A DNA stretch of 64,000 nucleotides from Peristeroidobacter soli (GTDB lineage Bacteria > Pseudomonadota > Gammaproteobacteria > Steroidobacterales > Steroidobacteraceae). The DNA is taken from NCBI RefSeq assembly GCF_004138485.1, contig NZ_ML142848.1:532640-596639 (forward strand), written 5' to 3'. Of this stretch, positions 19,717-29,644 are shown in pieces. Numbering within the stretch: the first letter of the stretch is position 1; the number at the start of each line of letters is the position of its first letter. Below the pieces are notes generated by a model. The model had not been told where the DNA came from. It made no database searches and worked only from the letters and a program-made list of their open reading frames with translations. Made by a program: the position numbers and the translations under genes.

Positions 19717-19737
19717 TAAGGACCACCTGCGCAAGCC

Positions 19738-21192
19738 ATGGTTATCAAGAACCCCCATGCCCTGCTCGACCGCCTGATCGCGGAGCGCGCCGAAAGCGCG
19801 TGGCTGGAGTTCAAACAGAACAATGGCGATCCCGAGATGATTGGCAGGTGCGTGTCGGCATGCGCCAACGGTGCCGTATTGGTCGGCAAGGAACGAGCAT
19901 TCATCGCGTTCGGCATCGAGAACGGCACCAGGAAAAAAGTCGGCACCTGCGTTCGTCTCAGCGAAATGACCAAGGGCGCCGAGAACTTTCAGAACTGGTT
20001 GACGCGCATGCTGGAGCCGAGACTGATGCTGGAATTTCTCGACTTCGAGCAAGACGGTCTGTGTTTCTCGATCATCTCGATCGAGCCGTCGTACGACCGG
20101 CCGATTCGCTTCGCAGGCAGTGAGTATGTCCGTGTTGGCGAGAACGTCAAACCGCTCCGAGACCTGCCCGAGCAAGAGCGTGCGTTGTGGCTCGCAACCA
20201 GCCGTCACAGATTCGAAAGCGCAATCGCGTTGACGCATCAAAGTGCCGAACAGGTACTGGAAATCCTCGATACCTCAGCATACTACTCACTCACCGGCAA
20301 AGAGCCGCCGAAGAGCGCCGACGAAATCATTCGGCAGTTCTCGACTATGGGTTGTATCAAGGACGACTCCGAAGGCGGCTACGACATCACCAATCTCGGC
20401 GCCGTTCTTTTTGCACGCGACCTGACGAGTTTTCCGTCGGTGTCGAACAAGTCCGTGCGGCTCATCAAGTACGTCGGCGGAGACAAGTCGAAATCGGAAC
20501 GAGAGATCGAAAGCCGTAACGGATATGCAGTCAGCTTCGCCGGACTGATAGGCTTCATACGCGATCAGGTTCCGATGGAGGAACAATACGTCGACGGCGT
20601 CCGCCGGGCGACACCGATCTTCCCAATGATCGCGGTTCGCGAGGTGATTGCGAACGCGCTCATCCATCAGGACTTCACCGTCAGCGGCACCGGCCCGATG
20701 GTCGAGATCTATCAGGACCGTATCGAGGTCATCAACCCCGGCAACTCGCTCATAGCAGTCGACCGGATCATCGACGAACGCCGCTCGCGCAATGAGAAGC
20801 TGGCCAGTACGATGCGAGAGCTCGGCATCTGTGAGGAAAGAGGTGGCGGCATCGACAAGGCCATCCTGGAGATAGAAGAGCGATCCCTGCCGGCACCGGA
20901 ATTCTTCGCTTCCGAGAATTCGATGCGCGTCGTCCTGTTCGGACCGAAGCCGTTCAACAAACTTTCGAAGGCCGACAAAATCTGGGCCTGCTTCTGTCAC
21001 TGCGTCGTTCGATGGCTCGGGCACGACTATATGAACAATACGACGTTGCGGGCTCGTTTCAAGCTGACGCCAGCGGAGTACCAGGCGGCCTCCACCGTCA
21101 TCAGCGATGCCAAGAAGGCTGGCCGGATCGTTCCCGCGGACGAGGGCCAAGGCAATAAATACGCAAGGTACGTCCCCTACTGGGTGCGCTGA
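19738..21192 (+). CDS. AlbA/Schlafen-type ATP-binding protein, putative regulator or defence-related
   Basis: The 484-residue protein starts with an AlbA_2 (Schlafen-related) domain at about 15-150: [56 protein letters not shown] middle domain follows, and a GHKL-type ATP-binding C-terminal region ([40 protein letters not shown]). The last 100 residues look like a winged helix ([28 protein letters not shown]). Members are annotated as transcriptional regulators or helicases and often turn up in accessory regions. The neighbours here, a decayed kinase gene and direct repeats, also look accessory. Confidence 0.85.
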   Translation: MVIKNPHALLDRLIAERAESAWLEFKQNNGDPEMIGRCVSACANGAVLVGKERAFIAFGIENGTRKKVGTCVRLSEMTKGAENFQNWLTRMLEPRLMLEFLDFEQDGLCFSIISIEPSYDRPIRFAGSEYVRVGENVKPLRDLPEQERALWLATSRHRFESAIALTHQSAEQVLEILDTSAYYSLTGKEPPKSADEIIRQFSTMGCIKDDSEGGYDITNLGAVLFARDLTSFPSVSNKSVRLIKYVGGDKSKSEREIESRNGYAVSFAGLIGFIRDQVPMEEQYVDGVRRATPIFPMIAVREVIANALIHQDFTVSGTGPMVEIYQDRIEVINPGNSLIAVDRIIDERRSRNEKLASTMRELGICEERGGGIDKAILEIEERSLPAPEFFASENSMRVVLFGPKPFNKLSKADKIWACFCHCVVRWLGHDYMNNTTLRARFKLTPAEYQAASTVISDAKKAGRIVPADEGQGNKYARYVPYWVR

Positions 21193-21300
21193 CTCACTGC
21201 CGCCGCCCCGATCTCACGCGGAAAGTTGTGACTTCCCCGGGCCCTGCTTTCAGGAAACCCCTGAGCACCGCCGCCCCATCGCCCATCCCTCCCCCGCCCC

Positions 21301-21321
21301 GTCCGTCGCTTTGCGACGGAC
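21301..21321. terminator. Perfect 9-bp stem-loop upstream of the HD-GYP gene
   Basis: GTCCGTCGC (21301-21309) and GCGACGGAC (21313-21321) pair perfectly around a TTT loop. It lies 109 bp after the AlbA-type gene. No T-run follows, so a terminator is likely but not certain. The rest of 21193-21428 shows nothing recognisable. Confidence 0.45.
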
Positions 21322-21428
21322 CTCTCATAATCCACGACGGCGTGACCGTAATTTTTCGGCCATGCCTGCCGATGCAGGGCAACAGACGACGGATTACGCG
21401 CGGCCCCGTTGGCCGCGAGTCGAACGCC

Positions 21429-22634
21429 ATGCTGAAAAAAATCGCCATATCTGAAGTTCGAACCGGGATGTTCGTGGCTTCGGTCGAGGGACCGTGGCTC
21501 AAACATTCCTTCTGGAAAACCCGCTTTCTGGTGGAGCCGGAATCGCTCGCGCGTCTGAAAGCGTCGGGTCTCGCGGAGTGCTGGATAGACACTTCCAAAG
21601 GGCTGGACGTCGCGCGTCCCAAGAGCGAAACCCCGGTCATCGAGGTCGTCCCGACCCCGCCGCCGCAGGCAGCGAAACCGAAAGTGCGCCGTTCCATGGG
21701 CGATGAACTGCACAACGCATCCAATGTGTTGAAGCGCTCCAAGGAAGCCGTCAACTCGCTGTTCGCCGAAGCGCGCATGGGCAACGCCGTCAACACCAGC
21801 GAGTGCGCGCCGCTGGTCAATGACATCGTCGACTCCGTCGACAGCAACTCGCACGCATTGATCAGCCTGTGTCGCTTGAAGACCGCCGACGAATACACCT
21901 ACATGCACTCCGTGTCGGTGTGCGCGTTGATGGTGTCGCTGGGTAAACAACTCGGGCTCGATGAACCAACGCTGCGCGACGCCGGCATGGCCGGTCTGCT
22001 GCACGATCTGGGCAAAGCGGTGATGCCTCAGGACATCATCAACAAGCCGGGCAAGCTCACCGACGACGAATTCACCATCATCAAATCGCATCCGGTGCGT
22101 GGCCACGAGATGCTGCTGGAAAGCGGCGTCAGCAACGAAAGCGTGCTCGATGTGGCCCGCCACCATCATGAGCGAATCGACGGCAAGGGCTATCCCGACG
22201 CGCTGAGCGCCGACAAGATCTCGTTGATCGCGCGCATGAGCGCGGTCTGCGACGTTTACGACGCCGTCACTTCCGACCGGCCCTACAAATCGGGCTGGGA
22301 CCCGGCCGAATCGGTCGCGCGCATGGCGTCGTGGGAAGGTCACTTCGACTCGGTGGTGTTGCAGACGTTCATCAAGACCATCGGCATCTATCCGGTCGGC
22401 TCGCTGGTGCGCATGGCGTCCGGCAAGCTGGGCGTGGTCGTGGAACAGAATCCCGCCAGGCTCACCGCGCCGAAAGTAAAACTGTTCTTCTCCACCAAGT
22501 CGGGCATGCCGTTCGAGCCCAAGCTGGTGGATCTGATGGATCCGCATGCCACCGAGAAGATCGTGGCGCGCGAACCGCCCGAGAACTGGAGCTTCGGCTA
22601 CCTCAACGATCTGTGGGCAACTCACGTCGCGTGA
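21429..22634 (+). CDS. HD-GYP domain cyclic-di-GMP phosphodiesterase
   Basis: The start at 21429 gives [16 protein letters not shown], the typical DUF3391 N-terminus; the frame upstream is a shadow. The 401-residue protein has DUF3391 (about 1-130) and an HD-GYP domain with the metal and signature residues H160, H192-D193 (LLHDLGK), H221, H245-H247 (RHHHER) and D251-G-K-G254-Y255-P256. The enzyme should hydrolyse cyclic di-GMP in the cytoplasm. Its end overlaps the end of the convergent AraC gene by 32 bp. No receiver domain is present, so input is not through a response regulator. Confidence 0.94.
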   Translation: MLKKIAISEVRTGMFVASVEGPWLKHSFWKTRFLVEPESLARLKASGLAECWIDTSKGLDVARPKSETPVIEVVPTPPPQAAKPKVRRSMGDELHNASNVLKRSKEAVNSLFAEARMGNAVNTSECAPLVNDIVDSVDSNSHALISLCRLKTADEYTYMHSVSVCALMVSLGKQLGLDEPTLRDAGMAGLLHDLGKAVMPQDIINKPGKLTDDEFTIIKSHPVRGHEMLLESGVSNESVLDVARHHHERIDGKGYPDALSADKISLIARMSAVCDVYDAVTSDRPYKSGWDPAESVARMASWEGHFDSVVLQTFIKTIGIYPVGSLVRMASGKLGVVVEQNPARLTAPKVKLFFSTKSGMPFEPKLVDLMDPHATEKIVAREPPENWSFGYLNDLWATHVA

Positions 22635-23415
22635 GTGACGGACAGAACTGACTCGGTGGGTGGCCCAACACCCGCTTGAACATCGCCGTGAACGCACTCG
22701 GGCTGTCATAGCCGAGATCGCCGGCCACATTCGCGACCGGGCGACCGGCCGCGAGCTGTGTCATCGCCGCCAGCAACCGCGCTTGCCGACGCCACGAGCC
22801 GAACGTAATCCCCGTTTCTCTATGAAACAAACGCTCGAGCGTGCGTGAGCTGGCGCCGACGGTCGCGCCCCACTCCGCACTCGTCCTGCAGTCCGAGGGA
22901 TCCTGCAGAATCGCCTGGCAAATACGCCGCACCCGACTGTCTTCCGGCATCGGGATGTGCAGCGGCAACGTGCCGATCTCACGAATCTCACTCAGGATCA
23001 GCTCGGTCAGATGAACCGACGGAGTCACGCGAGGCTCGGCCTCGGCAAGCGCGACCATGCGCAGTATCAGCTCACGAAGTAACGAGGTGACTTCGATGAC
23101 ACAACAATCCGCCGGCAAATCAGACCGCGCATCGGGCCGCAAGAACAACGTGCGCATCTTCACCGTGCTGTTCGCACGGATTTCGTGAGGCACTTGCGGC
23201 GGCACCCAGATCGCCCGCATCGGCGGCACGACCCAGATTCCATTCGGGGTGTCGACGCGCATGATGCCGGACGACGCGTGGATGAGCTGCGCGCGATCGT
23301 GCTGATGACGCGCGATCAGATAGCCCGCGGGATAGTCACGTGAAAACGCGACGATCGCCTCGGGACGCTGCTCCAGCTTTCGAACCAGCGCTAACGCTGC
23401 ACCCTCGATCGCCAT
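22603..23415 (-). CDS. AraC-family transcriptional regulator
   Basis: The 270-residue protein has an N-terminal cupin-type sensor ([41 protein letters not shown] in pieces) and a C-terminal AraC double helix-turn-helix ([69 protein letters not shown]). It lies 4 bp behind the Fsr-type MFS gene on the same strand, so it probably controls that exporter. Its last 32 bp overlap the HD-GYP gene on the other strand. Confidence 0.93.
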   Translation of the reverse strand: MAIEGAALALVRKLEQRPEAIVAFSRDYPAGYLIARHQHDRAQLIHASSGIMRVDTPNGIWVVPPMRAIWVPPQVPHEIRANSTVKMRTLFLRPDARSDLPADCCVIEVTSLLRELILRMVALAEAEPRVTPSVHLTELILSEIREIGTLPLHIPMPEDSRVRRICQAILQDPSDCRTSAEWGATVGASSRTLERLFHRETGITFGSWRRQARLLAAMTQLAAGRPVANVAGDLGYDSPSAFTAMFKRVLGHPPSQFCPSLTRRELPTDR

Positions 23416-23419
23416 GGAG

Positions 23420-24667
23420 CTACGAAGCGGCTTTGACTCGTTTCAGATCCGGCAACCAGATCGCCAGCACGCCGAGCACCGGCAGGAACGCGCCGAGCTT
23501 GTAAACGAACGCGATTCCGTAGAGATCCGCCACGTGCCCGAACGACGCCGCGGCCAGGCCGCCGATGCCGAACGAGAAACCAAACATCATGCCCGAGACC
23601 ATGCCGACTCTGGTGGGCATCAGCTCTTGCGCGAACACGACGATCGCGGGAAATGCGGAGGCGAGCGTGAGCCCGATGACCACCGTGAGCGCTTCGGTCC
23701 ACGCCAGACTCACGAACGGCAACATGAGCGTAAACGGCAACGCGCCCAGCACGGAGAACTGGATCATGGTCTTGCGACTGAACCGATCGCCGAAATAACC
23801 GCCGAGCAGCGTGCCTAAAGCGATCGAGCCCAGGAACAGGAACAGATGCACCTGCGCCTCGACCACGCTCATGTTGAAGCGCTCGATCAGATAGAACGTG
23901 TAGTAGTTGGTCAGGCTCGCCATGTAGGCGTATTTGGAAAAGATCAGCAGCAGCAGGATGGTCATGCCTCGCACGACCGTCTTGCGAGGAATCGCCGATT
24001 CCTGCCGGCGCGTGCTGTGCGCCCGCTTCAAGCGGGGCAAGCCATGATGTTTGTACCAGACGCCGACATTCCAAAGGATGGCCGTCGACACCAACGTCAA
24101 CAGCGCGAACGCTCCCAGACCCGACTGCCCCCATTGCACGACCACCAGCGCCGCCAGCAACGGACCGATCGCCTGCCCCGCGTTACCGCCCAATTGAAAC
24201 AACGATTGCGCCAGCGAGTGCCGACCACCCGCCGCCATGCGCGCCACGCGCGATGCTTCCGGATGAAACACCGAAGAGCCCATGCCCAGCAGCGCCGCGC
24301 CGGCCAGCAACCATTCGAAGTTGCCGGCCAGTGAAATCACCAACAGGCCCGACGCCGTGAACAGCGTGCCCATCGGCAACGAAAACGGCATGGGCCGGCG
24401 GTCGGCCACATAACCGACCACGGGCTGAAGCATCGACGCCGTCAGCTGATACGCCAGCGAGATCCAGCCCAGTTCCGCGAACGTCAGGTGATGGCTCGCT
24501 TTGAGCGCGGGATACGAGCCCTGCAGCAGCGACTGCATCGTGTCGTTCAACAGATGGCAGAAGCTGATGGCAATGATGACGGGAAAAGCGGTCTCGTCCC
24601 GCCAGCTGGCAGGATCACGAGCCTCGGCCGAAGAGTTCAAACGGATGCTCCCAACAGGAAAACTCAT
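23420..24667 (-). CDS. MFS exporter of the fosmidomycin-resistance (Fsr) type
   Basis: The 415-residue protein has twelve predicted membrane helices and the Fsr signature: SFCHLLNDTMQSLLQGSYPALKA, QLTASMLQPVVGYVADRRPMPFSLP, GMGSSVFHPEASRVARMAAGGRHSLAQSLFQLGGNAGQAIGP (given in pieces). Fsr proteins export fosmidomycin and other small molecules through the inner membrane. It is co-directional with the AraC gene 4 bp downstream. The native substrate cannot be read from sequence. Confidence 0.92.
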   Translation of the reverse strand: MSFPVGSIRLNSSAEARDPASWRDETAFPVIIAISFCHLLNDTMQSLLQGSYPALKASHHLTFAELGWISLAYQLTASMLQPVVGYVADRRPMPFSLPMGTLFTASGLLVISLAGNFEWLLAGAALLGMGSSVFHPEASRVARMAAGGRHSLAQSLFQLGGNAGQAIGPLLAALVVVQWGQSGLGAFALLTLVSTAILWNVGVWYKHHGLPRLKRAHSTRRQESAIPRKTVVRGMTILLLLIFSKYAYMASLTNYYTFYLIERFNMSVVEAQVHLFLFLGSIALGTLLGGYFGDRFSRKTMIQFSVLGALPFTLMLPFVSLAWTEALTVVIGLTLASAFPAIVVFAQELMPTRVGMVSGMMFGFSFGIGGLAAASFGHVADLYGIAFVYKLGAFLPVLGVLAIWLPDLKRVKAAS

Positions 24668-24686
24668 CGGACGGCACTGTCCGATG
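24665..24686. promoter_or_regulatory. Inverted repeat over the start codon of the Fsr-type gene
   Basis: CATCGGAC (24665-24672) and GTCCGATG (24679-24686) form perfect 8-bp arms around six bases. The first arm contains the start codon of the MFS gene. It may be an operator or an RNA hairpin hiding the start. Confidence 0.45.
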
Positions 24687-24773
24687 GTGGTCAGCTCACA
24701 GTGTAAGGAGTCGGCGGCGCGGCGTCCCTAACAAGATTGACACCTTTCGTCGCGAAACGGACAAGCCTAGGGC

Positions 24774-25193
24774 CTACTCCGCCAGTAAATGCAGGACGAT
24801 TTCGCGCACATGCGGCCGCTGGCGGTGTTCGAACAGGTAGAGGGCCTGCCAGGTGCCGAGCACCGGTTCGCCGTCGAGCACCGGGATGGACAATTGCACT
24901 TGGGTCAACGCCGTGCGCAGATGGGCCGGCATGTCGTCGGGCCCTTCGTCGTCGTGCTCATAGCGACCCGGATCTTCGGGCGCGATCTGCTCGAAGAACG
25001 CTTCCAGATCGGTACGCACTTCCGGGGCCGCATTCTCCTGGATCAACAACGACGCCGACGTGTGCTTGCAAAAGACCGTCAGCAATCCTGTAGTGACGCG
25101 TTGAGCCGCCACCCACGCACGCACGTCCTTGGTGAAATCCACCAGGCCACGCCGGGTCGTGCGAATCGACAGAAGGTGAGTGAACTGACGCAT
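24774..25193 (-). CDS. yjbQ: YjbQ family protein (UPF0047, secondary thiamine-phosphate synthase)
   Basis: The 139-residue protein matches the YjbQ family: TGLLTVFCKHTSASLLIQENA with the conserved His/Thr/Ser, the acidic DDEGPDDMPAHLRTALT, and GTWQALYLFEHR near the end. Family members have weak thiamine-phosphate synthase activity, and their main role is unknown. It starts 4 bp after the tetR stop, so both are probably one transcript. There is no sequence sign of thiamine control here. Confidence 0.92.
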   Translation of the reverse strand: MRQFTHLLSIRTTRRGLVDFTKDVRAWVAAQRVTTGLLTVFCKHTSASLLIQENAAPEVRTDLEAFFEQIAPEDPGRYEHDDEGPDDMPAHLRTALTQVQLSIPVLDGEPVLGTWQALYLFEHRQRPHVREIVLHLLAE

Positions 25194-25197
25194 CGAC

Positions 25198-25809
25198 TCA
25201 GGAAACTTTCGCTCCGACCGCCCGTAAACAGAACGCCACGATGCCCTCGACCAGTTCCGCGCGCGCGTCCCGCTTGCTTCGAGGCGTGATCGGCCGGATC
25301 AAGGCTTCAGTGAACGCGCCGACGATGCAAGCCGCGCCGATATCGATGGATTGCGCCGGGAATTCGCCTTTATCGATGCCTTCGACCAGCAGCGACTTGA
25401 ACACTTCACCGAAGCGGATACGCCCCAGCAAGCGCGCCTCATCGACATCCTCGTCGGCCGGCTCGGCAATGAACGCATAAGCCAGATACGGCCCTTCGAG
25501 CGCACGGTTCGCAAACGACTCCACGCAGGCCCGCAGACGAGCCGTCACATCACCCTCGCCTTGGACAATGTCCTGCAGGATCGCGATCTCGTGATCGATG
25601 GCGCTGGTCAGCACTTCGACGAATAGCGCCGACTTGGAAGGGAAGTAACGATAGATGGCCCCGGCGGACAGCCCGGCACTGGAGGCCACGGCCGCAATGG
25701 AGGCGGAGTTGAACCCGCCCTCCGCGACCAGGGCGCGCGCCGCCTTGAGGATGCGCTGGCGGTTGTCGGCCAGCCGCTCCTCCATCAGGAAGGATCGCTT
25801 GTAGCTCAT
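25198..25809 (-). CDS. TetR/AcrR-family regulator
   Basis: The 203-residue protein has the N-terminal TetR helix-turn-helix (RQRILKAARALVAEGGFNSASIAAVASSAGLSAGAIYRYFPSKSALF in pieces) and a helical ligand domain (FANRALEGPYLAYAFIAEPADEDVDEAR). Its promoter region faces the acyl-CoA carboxylase genes and holds a GTGAAT palindrome, so it probably represses itself, yjbQ and the carboxylase. The ligand is probably an acyl-CoA or fatty acid, by analogy with other TetR regulators next to such genes; this is inference. Confidence 0.92.
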   Translation of the reverse strand: MSYKRSFLMEERLADNRQRILKAARALVAEGGFNSASIAAVASSAGLSAGAIYRYFPSKSALFVEVLTSAIDHEIAILQDIVQGEGDVTARLRACVESFANRALEGPYLAYAFIAEPADEDVDEARLLGRIRFGEVFKSLLVEGIDKGEFPAQSIDIGAACIVGAFTEALIRPITPRSKRDARAELVEGIVAFCLRAVGAKVS

Positions 25810-25829
25810 GGCGCCGATCCTAGCACGAA

Positions 25830-25864
25830 GTGAATCTCAGTTTTTTTTGTGAATCGCCATTCAC
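25830..25864. promoter_or_regulatory. Probable TetR operator
   Basis: The inverted repeat GTGAAT-CGCC-ATTCAC lies at 25849-25864. An extra half-site GTGAAT at 25830 and a run of eight T lie just before it. All are between the divergent tetR (start 25809) and carboxylase (start 25927) genes. Confidence 0.7.
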
Positions 25865-25926
25865 TTCTTGGCCAGCCCCTCCTACAATGCCGTCGGGCCG
25901 AGCGGATAGCGGCTAACAGGGGTTTC

Positions 25927-27531
25927 ATGAACGTCATTGCTTCCAAGCTGCGAACCGGCAGCGACGAATACCGCGCCAACAGCGCCGCCCTGCGCGCGCT
26001 CGTCGACGAACTGCGCGGCCGGACCGCTACCGCCGCCTTGGGCGGTTCCGAAAGCGCCCGGCAAAAACATACCTCACGCGGCAAGCTGCTGGTGCGCGAT
26101 CGTATCGATCTGCTGCTCGATCCCGGCACGCCGTTTCTCGAATTCTCGGCGCTCGCCGCTTATGGAATGTATGGCGGGGAAGTCGCGAGCTCGGGCGCCG
26201 TGGCCGGCGTCGGCCGGATCAATGGCCGTGAGTGCGTGATCGTCGGCAACGACGCGACCGTCAAAGGCGGCACGTACTACCCGATCACCATCAAGAAACA
26301 TTTGCGCGCGCAAGAGATCGCGCGTGAGAACCGCCTGCCCTGCGTATATCTGGTCGACTCCGGCGGCGCATTCCTGCCCATGCAGGACGAAGTATTCCCG
26401 GACAAGGAACATTTCGGTCGGATCTTTTTCAATCAAGCCAACCTGTCGGCACTGGGCATTCCGCAGATCGCTTGCGTGATGGGCTCGTGCACCGCTGGCG
26501 GTGCCTACGTGCCGGCGATGAGCGATGAGGCCGTGATCGTTCGCAATCAAGGCACGATCTTCCTCGGTGGCCCGCCGCTGGTGAAGGCCGCAACCGGCGA
26601 AGTCGTCAGCGCCGAAGATCTCGGCGGCGGCGATGTGCACACTCGAATCTCCGGCGTCGCGGATCATCTCGCCGAGAACGATCATCACGCGTTGGCCATC
26701 GTTCGCCGCATCGTCGGCAACCTCGGCCCTCGCGAAACGCTGTTTCAGCCGCAAGCAGTCGAAGATCCGCTGTACGACCCGGAAGAACTGTACGGCGTCA
26801 TTCCGGCCGACACTCGCAAGCCCTTCGACGTGCGCGAAGTCATCGCCCGCATCGTCGACGGCTCGCGCTTCGACGAGTTCAAAGCTCGCTTCGGCACCAC
26901 GCTCGTCACTGGTTTCTCACACGTGTACGGCTACCCGGTCGGCATCATCGCCAACAACGGCGTGCTGTTCTCCGAGTCGGCGCAGAAGGCCGCGCACTTC
27001 ATCGAGCTGTGCTCTCAGCGCCGCATCCCGCTGGTGTTCCTGCAGAACATTACGGGCTTCATGGTCGGTCGCAAATATGAGAACGAAGGCATCGCTCGCC
27101 ACGGCGCGAAAATGGTGACCGCGGTCGCGACGGCTCAAGTACCGAAGTTCACCGTGCTGATCGGCGGCTCCTACGGTGCGGGCAACTACGGCATGTGTGG
27201 TCGCGCTTACTCGCCCCGCTTCTTGTGGACCTGGCCGAACTCGAAGATCTCCGTGATGGGCGGCGAGCAAGCCGCGAACGTGCTCGCGACCGTGCGTCGT
27301 GATGCGCTCGAAGCTCAGGGCAAACAGTGGAGCGCCGCCGAGGAAGAAGCCTTCAAAGCACCGACCAAAGCGCAGTTCGAAACGCAAGGCAGCGCCTACT
27401 ACGCCACCGCGCGTCTCTGGGACGACGGCATCATCGATCCGGCCCAAACCCGACGCACCTTGGGGCTCGGCCTCGCCGCCGCGGCGAATGCACCGGTCGG
27501 CGACACGCGCTTCGGCGTGTTCCGCATGTAA
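25927..27531 (+). CDS. Acyl-CoA carboxylase, carboxyltransferase (beta) subunit, methylcrotonyl-CoA type
   Basis: The start at 25927 has AGGGG upstream and gives 535 residues, the standard length of the methylcrotonyl-CoA carboxylase beta chain. Motifs: [40 protein letters not shown]-type segment ([20 protein letters not shown]), [42 protein letters not shown], and C-terminal [20 protein letters not shown] and [10 protein letters not shown]. It transfers the carboxyl group from biotin to a branched acyl-CoA. It is 14 bp ahead of the biotin-carboxylase gene. Propionyl- or geranyl-CoA specificity cannot be excluded, because no other leucine-degradation gene is nearby. Confidence 0.92.
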   Translation: MNVIASKLRTGSDEYRANSAALRALVDELRGRTATAALGGSESARQKHTSRGKLLVRDRIDLLLDPGTPFLEFSALAAYGMYGGEVASSGAVAGVGRINGRECVIVGNDATVKGGTYYPITIKKHLRAQEIARENRLPCVYLVDSGGAFLPMQDEVFPDKEHFGRIFFNQANLSALGIPQIACVMGSCTAGGAYVPAMSDEAVIVRNQGTIFLGGPPLVKAATGEVVSAEDLGGGDVHTRISGVADHLAENDHHALAIVRRIVGNLGPRETLFQPQAVEDPLYDPEELYGVIPADTRKPFDVREVIARIVDGSRFDEFKARFGTTLVTGFSHVYGYPVGIIANNGVLFSESAQKAAHFIELCSQRRIPLVFLQNITGFMVGRKYENEGIARHGAKMVTAVATAQVPKFTVLIGGSYGAGNYGMCGRAYSPRFLWTWPNSKISVMGGEQAANVLATVRRDALEAQGKQWSAAEEEAFKAPTKAQFETQGSAYYATARLWDDGIIDPAQTRRTLGLGLAAAANAPVGDTRFGVFRM

Positions 27532-27545
27532 GGATCAGAAAGAAC

Positions 27546-29507
27546 ATGTTCACCAAAATCCTGATCGCCAATCGCGGCGAAATTGCATGCCGGGTCATCG
27601 CCACTTGTCGCAAGCTCGGCATTCGCACCGTCGCGGTCTATTCCGAGGCCGACGCCGGCGCGCGTCACGTCCGTCTTGCGGACGAGGCTTACTGCGTCGG
27701 CCCGGCGGCGTCGCGTGAGAGCTATCTCCGCATCGACCGTATCATCGAAGTTTGCAAACAGTCCGGTGCACAGGCCGTGCACCCCGGTTACGGCTTCCTC
27801 TCCGAGAACGAAAGCTTCGCACATGCGTGCGAAGAGAACGGCGTCGTCTTCATCGGCCCGCCGGTGAAGAGCATTCGCGCGATGGGCCTGAAATCGGCCG
27901 CCAAGGCACTCATGCAGCAGGCCAAGGTGCCGCTGGTGCCCGGCTATCACGGTGCCGATCAAGATCCCGCATTGTTGCAACGGGAAGCGGATCGCATCGG
28001 CTATCCCGTGCTGATCAAAGCGTCGGCCGGTGGTGGCGGCAAGGGCATGCGCGTCGTCAACGCGGCGAATGAATTCGCCGCCGCGCTCGCGTCATGTCAG
28101 CGCGAGGCCCGCACGTCGTTTGGCGATGACAACGTCCTCATCGAAAAGTATCTCCAGCAGCCGCGGCACATCGAGATCCAGGTGTTCGCCGACCGGGCCG
28201 GCAACACGATCAGCCTCAACGAGCGCGATTGCTCGGCCCAGCGTCGACATCAAAAGGTGGTCGAAGAAGCCCCCGCTCCCAGCGTGAAGCCCGACCAGCG
28301 CGCGGCCATGGGCAAGGCGGCTTGCGATGCCGCTCGCGCCGTCGGTTATGTCGGCGCCGGCACGGTCGAGTTCATCGCGGACTCGCAGGGCAATTTCTAT
28401 TTCATGGAAATGAACACGCGCCTGCAGGTGGAGCATCCGGTCACTGAGATGATCACCGGTCTGGACCTCGTCGAATGGCAGCTGCGCGTTGCCGCCGGCG
28501 AAAATCTGCCGCTCACTCAGGAGCAGGTACCACTGAACGGACACTCGATCGAAGTGCGCATCTACGCCGAAGAACCTGAGAAGGGCTTCCTGCCGTCGGT
28601 CGGCCGGCTCGCGTATTTCAGGACGCCCGCTCCTTCCGCGCATGTGCGTCTCGACACCGGCGTCGAACAGGGCGACGAGATCACTCCGCACTACGACCCC
28701 ATGATCGCCAAGCTGATCGTTTGGGATCACACCCGTGAAGCCGCCATCGAGCGCATGCTCGGCGCGCTGGCTGAGACGCGCATCGTGGGCGTTGGTCACA
28801 ACGTGAACTTCCTGTCCCGCCTCGTCGGTCACCCGGCGTTCCGCGAAGGCCGCGTCGATACCGGCCTGATCGAACGTGAGCGAGCCGCGTTGATTCCCAC
28901 CGCCGCCGAGCTGCCGAAGCAAATCTTCGAGGTCGCCGCGCTTGCTCAGCTCGCCACTGAACGTGACCAGTCGTCGAGTTCTCCGTGGAGCATCACGGAT
29001 GGCTGGCGGATCAATGGCACGCAGACTCGTACGTTACAGTTTTCTGCCGGCGAACAGACTGCGACCGTGTCGGTGCAGTACACGTCGACGGGCTATCTCA
29101 TTGGTGATGAACCCGCGCGCGTGGTGCGTACGTCAGATTCGGATCTGCGTCTCACCATCGGTCAACGTCACATCAACACTGCCGTCGTGAAATCCGGCGA
29201 GCAGATGCATGTGTTCCTTCGTGGCCAGCAGCATGTGCTCACCTACAACGATCCGCTCGTGCACGCCGGCGAGACCGAAGAGACTCAAGGGGGATTGACC
29301 GCGCCGATGCCCGGCAAAATCATCGCCCTGCTCTCCGAACCCGGCGCCGAAGTCGCCAAGGGTGCGCCCTTGTTGGTGATGGAGGCGATGAAGATGGAGC
29401 TGACTGTGTTCGCGCCGAGCAAGGGCAAGCTGGTGAGCTACCTCTGCAATGCCGGCGATCAAGTCAAGGAAGGCGTGCCGCTGGTGGACTTCCAAGCCAG
29501 CACCTGA
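27546..29507 (+). CDS. Acyl-CoA carboxylase, biotin carboxylase/carrier (alpha) subunit
   Basis: The 653-residue protein starts MFTKILIANRGEIACRVI, the normal biotin-carboxylase N-terminus. The ATP-grasp part follows with KASAGGGGKGMRVV, ERDCSAQRRHQKVVEEAP and the EMNTRLQVEHPVTE motif, to about residue 445. The C-terminal carrier domain has the biotinylated Lys616 in E-A-M-K-M-E. It forms the holoenzyme with the beta subunit encoded 14 bp upstream. The long linker between the two parts (about 450-570) is less conserved, as is usual for this type. Confidence 0.93.
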   Translation: MFTKILIANRGEIACRVIATCRKLGIRTVAVYSEADAGARHVRLADEAYCVGPAASRESYLRIDRIIEVCKQSGAQAVHPGYGFLSENESFAHACEENGVVFIGPPVKSIRAMGLKSAAKALMQQAKVPLVPGYHGADQDPALLQREADRIGYPVLIKASAGGGGKGMRVVNAANEFAAALASCQREARTSFGDDNVLIEKYLQQPRHIEIQVFADRAGNTISLNERDCSAQRRHQKVVEEAPAPSVKPDQRAAMGKAACDAARAVGYVGAGTVEFIADSQGNFYFMEMNTRLQVEHPVTEMITGLDLVEWQLRVAAGENLPLTQEQVPLNGHSIEVRIYAEEPEKGFLPSVGRLAYFRTPAPSAHVRLDTGVEQGDEITPHYDPMIAKLIVWDHTREAAIERMLGALAETRIVGVGHNVNFLSRLVGHPAFREGRVDTGLIERERAALIPTAAELPKQIFEVAALAQLATERDQSSSSPWSITDGWRINGTQTRTLQFSAGEQTATVSVQYTSTGYLIGDEPARVVRTSDSDLRLTIGQRHINTAVVKSGEQMHVFLRGQQHVLTYNDPLVHAGETEETQGGLTAPMPGKIIALLSEPGAEVAKGAPLLVMEAMKMELTVFAPSKGKLVSYLCNAGDQVKEGVPLVDFQAST

Positions 29508-29527
29508 TGCACCGATAGAGCCCGCAG

Positions 29528-29553
29528 CGCGTGCGCCCGAGGAAGCGCACGCG
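29528..29553 (+). terminator. Stem-loop after the carboxylase operon
   Basis: CGCGTGCGC (29528-29536) and GCGCACGCG (29545-29553) form a perfect 9-bp stem with an 8-base loop, 21 bp after the alpha-subunit stop. No T-run follows it. Confidence 0.5.
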
Positions 29554-29644
29554 TGTACATGAAAATGATACGCGTCGCGGGTGACACTGGAACCTATGCG
29601 CCGCCCTGGCGTTCCACGGGTCTCGCCTCGGCTCGGAGAGTGTC

